Shown here: positions 5,435 through 7,217 of the stretch, piece by piece
How the letters are laid out: every line of letters begins with the position of its first letter
Numbering within the stretch: position 1 is the stretch's first letter
Assembly (NCBI GenBank): GCA_016789245.1
Contig: JAEURM010000100.1
Coordinates: 1-7,217 of the forward strand
Length of the DNA stretch: 7,217 nt
Direction: 5' to 3'
From: Anaerolineales bacterium
Lineage (GTDB): Bacteria; Chloroflexota; Anaerolineae; Anaerolineales; UBA6663
Translations under genes and position numbers: made by a program
Notes under the pieces: generated by a model
The model's input: only the letters and a program-made list of their open reading frames with translations
Database searches by the model: none
What the model was told of the DNA's origin: nothing

Positions 5435-6154
5435 TTAGTCATGTCCGTTGATATACAGCTGGATCATCTGATGCCAGTACGGCCAATCATGGCTCCAGCC
5501 GTCCCACTCGCGCAGGGCGTTGCCAATGCCTTTGCCCCACAGTTGGCCACTAAACCAGCGATTGTGCTCAATGTTCGGGTCATCGCGGCCCAACGCCATG
5601 ATGATATCCAACCGCCGGAGCATTTCTAAACGGCCCCAATCATGCTCACGCGGCAGGTAGAGCGCCGGGTTGTGATAATAGACGGTATCGTTCACATAGC
5701 CATCTGCCCACTTGCCAATATCATACAGGCCGCTCAGGGCAATGATGCGATTGGTAATATCTGGATGCCGGAGGCCAAAGTTCATGGCGTGGTAAGCGCC
5801 AAAACTAGCGCCTGTCACCATTAAATACGGTGTGGGGTTCTTGTGGTACATCAGCGGCAGAACTTCCTGCACGATGTAATCTTCATATTGCTGGTGCCGC
5901 CACGCCCGCCCGCCCGGGTGCGCCCAGCGCGCGTACCAGCTTTCAGCGTCCACGCTATCCACACACACCATTTGGAGCCAGCCGCGCTCCAATTGTTCCC
6001 ACAGCGCGCCCGTCATGCCACGGTCTTCCCACTCATAATACTTGCCCATTGAAGTGGGAAACACCAACATGCGCGCGCCGCCATGCCCAAAGATGAGTAG
6101 TTCCATGTGGCGGTTTAAGTTCGGGCTGTACCAGCGATGATATTCTCGGTGCAT
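5435..6154 (-). CDS. Esterase-fold alpha/beta hydrolase, paralogue A
   Basis: This 239-residue protein, probably cytoplasmic with no signal peptide, is the closest visible relative of the gene at 4615-5346. Shared motifs run along the whole length: SPNLNRHMEL (10-19), FPTSMGKYYEWE (32-43), HPGGRAW (79-85), the nucleophile elbow TGASFGAYHAM with Ser117, SGLYDI...ADGYVNDTVYYHNP (141-163) and the catalytic His222 in WSHDWPYW. The acid is likely Asp191 or Asp192 in ALGRDDPN. The two copies differ clearly outside these motifs, so the duplication is not recent. Length fits the compact esterase family. The protease gene upstream (stop at 6221) is separated by a 66-bp gap filled by a palindromic repeat. 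No Shine-Dalgarno is visible before the ATG at 6154. Function beyond hydrolysis of an ester cannot be told. Confidence 0.82.
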   Translation of the reverse strand: MHREYHRWYSPNLNRHMELLIFGHGGARMLVFPTSMGKYYEWEDRGMTGALWEQLERGWLQMVCVDSVDAESWYARWAHPGGRAWRHQQYEDYIVQEVLPLMYHKNPTPYLMVTGASFGAYHAMNFGLRHPDITNRIIALSGLYDIGKWADGYVNDTVYYHNPALYLPREHDWGRLEMLRRLDIIMALGRDDPNIEHNRWFSGQLWGKGIGNALREWDGWSHDWPYWHQMIQLYINGHD

Positions 6155-6160
6155 AAAGGT

Positions 6161-6222
6161 TCACGTATTGCGTATAGCGTGTTGCGTAGGGCCAAACGGA
6201 ATACGCAACCCGCACTACGTCT
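6161..6222. repeat. Imperfect palindrome of TTGCGTA-type heptamer repeats
   Basis: Left side heptads are TCACGTA (6161), TTGCGTA (6168), TAGCGTG (6175) and TTGCGTA (6182). The right side holds inverted units TACGCAA (6202), CCCGCAC (6209) and TACGTCT (6216). The centre is GC-rich (6189-6201, GGGCCAAACGGAA). Pairing of the inner TTGCGTA/TACGCAA units is perfect, while the outer units match less well and the left side has one extra unit. It fills the gap between the esterase start (6154) and the protease stop (6221) almost exactly, and its last bases overlap the stop codon. Confidence 0.85.
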
Positions 6223-7217
6223 AAATTTCTATCAGTGAGTAAAACTCCCCCAAACCATCTTCTAGGCGGTGGGGATTTTCTGGGTCAATCGTCCAGCGCG
6301 TGCGGTCAATCAGGAATTTGTAGGCGTGCTGGCCGCGCGCAAAGGCGGGAACCGTTAGCCGCCACGCGCCCGGCTCATATTGGTGCAGCTCATAGCCGTA
6401 CGGCAACCAATCATTGAAGGAGCCTACCACCGCTACCTGCCGCGCATCTTTATCATAATAGTGAAAGGTGATGGTGTGTTGCGGCGAACGCGGCACGTAA
6501 TCATGCTGAGCCGCGAGGCGCAGAGCGGCCGCCACCGCGCGCGCACCATTCACCACGCCGTGGCCTTGTTTCTCTTTGGGCACATGCGGCAGTAATTCCG
6601 CTGTGGCCGTAAGCAGTTCTTTCACCTGCGCGGGCGTGAGGGTGGGGTTGGCTTCCAGCATTTGCGCCACCACAGCGGAAACGATGGGCGCGGCCATGCT
6701 GGTGCCATCCACATGTTGGTAGTGCGGGTGGATGAACTTGGCTTCCACCATGCGTTCACGGATGGCGGCGCGGATTTCCGGCAGGCTGAGGCTGAGTGTT
6801 TTCTTGCTAAAGCGCCGCTGGGCTTCGGGCGAGTGCAATTGTTTGCGCAGTTCTCTATCGCTCAAGCCTTCTAGCATCCATAGGAACATGGCTTCATTGT
6901 GCGTGGATGTTTTGGGCAACATGGGCGCGGCCAACCACAACGCGGGCGCAATTACATCTGGCTTGCTCACGCCGTGTGCGCCGTGGCCGTAACTGCTCCA
7001 ATACATTTTGCGCCGCGCGGCGTCCAACGTATTTTGGTCATCTAGCCCGCCCACGGTGATAGCGGAGGGCGCGGTGGCCGGCGGAATCAGCATTTCACTG
7101 CCGCTGTTGCCCGCCGCGCAAACCACGTTGAGGCCCAATTCCACCGCGCGCTCCACGCGTTCATCTAATTCCGTTAGGCGGCCTTTGCTCGGGTCATCAC
7201 CGCCCAAAGAAATGTTC
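6221..7217 (-). CDS. Subtilisin-like S8 serine protease fused to a glycogen-binding-like E-set domain (5' partial)
   Basis: The last 331 residues are visible; the start, with catalytic Asp and His, lies beyond 7217. The frame is open to the edge (NISLGG, a typical stretch after the catalytic His), so the TTG at 7207 is not a start. Numbering from the first visible Asn, CAAGNSG (33-39) holds the oxyanion Asn37, DVIAP (87-91) follows, and GTSMAAP (171-177) holds the nucleophile Ser173. Between DVIAP and GTSMAAP are about 79 residues, far more than in subtilisin, forming a charged, probably helical insert (about 97-168). Residues 247-331 form an isoamylase/AMPK-type E-set domain (CBM48-like): VAVVGSFNDWLPYG, YKFLIDRTRWTIDPENP. 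This domain usually binds glycogen-like glucans or serves as a protein-interaction module. Cell location cannot be judged without the N-terminus. The gene precedes two esterase genes on the same strand. Confidence 0.88.
   Translation of the reverse strand, partial: NISLGGDDPSKGRLTELDERVERAVELGLNVVCAAGNSGSEMLIPPATAPSAITVGGLDDQNTLDAARRKMYWSSYGHGAHGVSKPDVIAPALWLAAPMLPKTSTHNEAMFLWMLEGLSDRELRKQLHSPEAQRRFSKKTLSLSLPEIRAAIRERMVEAKFIHPHYQHVDGTSMAAPIVSAVVAQMLEANPTLTPAQVKELLTATAELLPHVPKEKQGHGVVNGARAVAAALRLAAQHDYVPRSPQHTITFHYYDKDARQVAVVGSFNDWLPYGYELHQYEPGAWRLTVPAFARGQHAYKFLIDRTRWTIDPENPHRLEDGLGEFYSLIEI

Noticed and set aside
7205..7207. TTG as the start codon of the protease
   Set aside because: The frame stays open to the window edge with NIS before it, completing the subtilase stretch NISLGG. 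The catalytic Asp and His must lie upstream.

Overview
The window looks like a piece of a GC-rich bacterial chromosome, most likely from the Chloroflexota (Anaerolineae-like). The grounds are indirect. A secreted protein ends in a long Thr/Pro linker followed by a short hydrophobic tail (LFLPIVER), a lipoprotein has a Pro/Thr/Ala linker, and short iterated palindromes sit between genes. I associate this style with that phylum from memory and could not check it.

Left edge (1-285): by my count this stretch is about 43% G+C, clearly lower than the rest. It carries the 5' part of a minus-strand gene with a CxxC zinc-ribbon-like start that runs off the window. From about position 290 the composition jumps. 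A minus-strand GT1-family glycosyltransferase (286-1497) follows, then a short divergent intergenic region, then a plus-strand secreted HELMH metalloprotease (1600-2931). A strong bidirectional terminator separates this gene from the convergent genes to its right.

Right part (2992-7217): five genes all lie on the minus strand. In transcription order they are: a subtilisin-type (S8) protease fused to a C-terminal glycogen-binding-like E-set domain (5' end outside the window), two paralogous esterase-fold hydrolases, a lipoprotein esterase of the same broad fold, and a MOSC-domain protein overlapping the lipoprotein gene by ATGA. The set suggests a hydrolase cluster (one protease and three serine esterases), partly at the cell surface. 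The substrate is not evident.

The most unusual feature lies between the genes. Each of the three gaps within the esterase/protease cluster is largely filled by a different palindrome built from short units repeated in register: TTGCGTA-type units every 7 bp (6161-6222), GTGTC-type units every 7 bp (5357-5426) and CACGAAT units every 10 bp (4546-4607). Sequences differ but the plan is the same: direct repeats on one side, their inverted copies on the other, and a short centre. The CACGAAT element lies just upstream of a good promoter for the lipoprotein gene, whose predicted transcript would be nearly leaderless. These elements could be a family of non-coding mobile repeats or a set of operators. 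I consider them the best candidate for something undescribed here.
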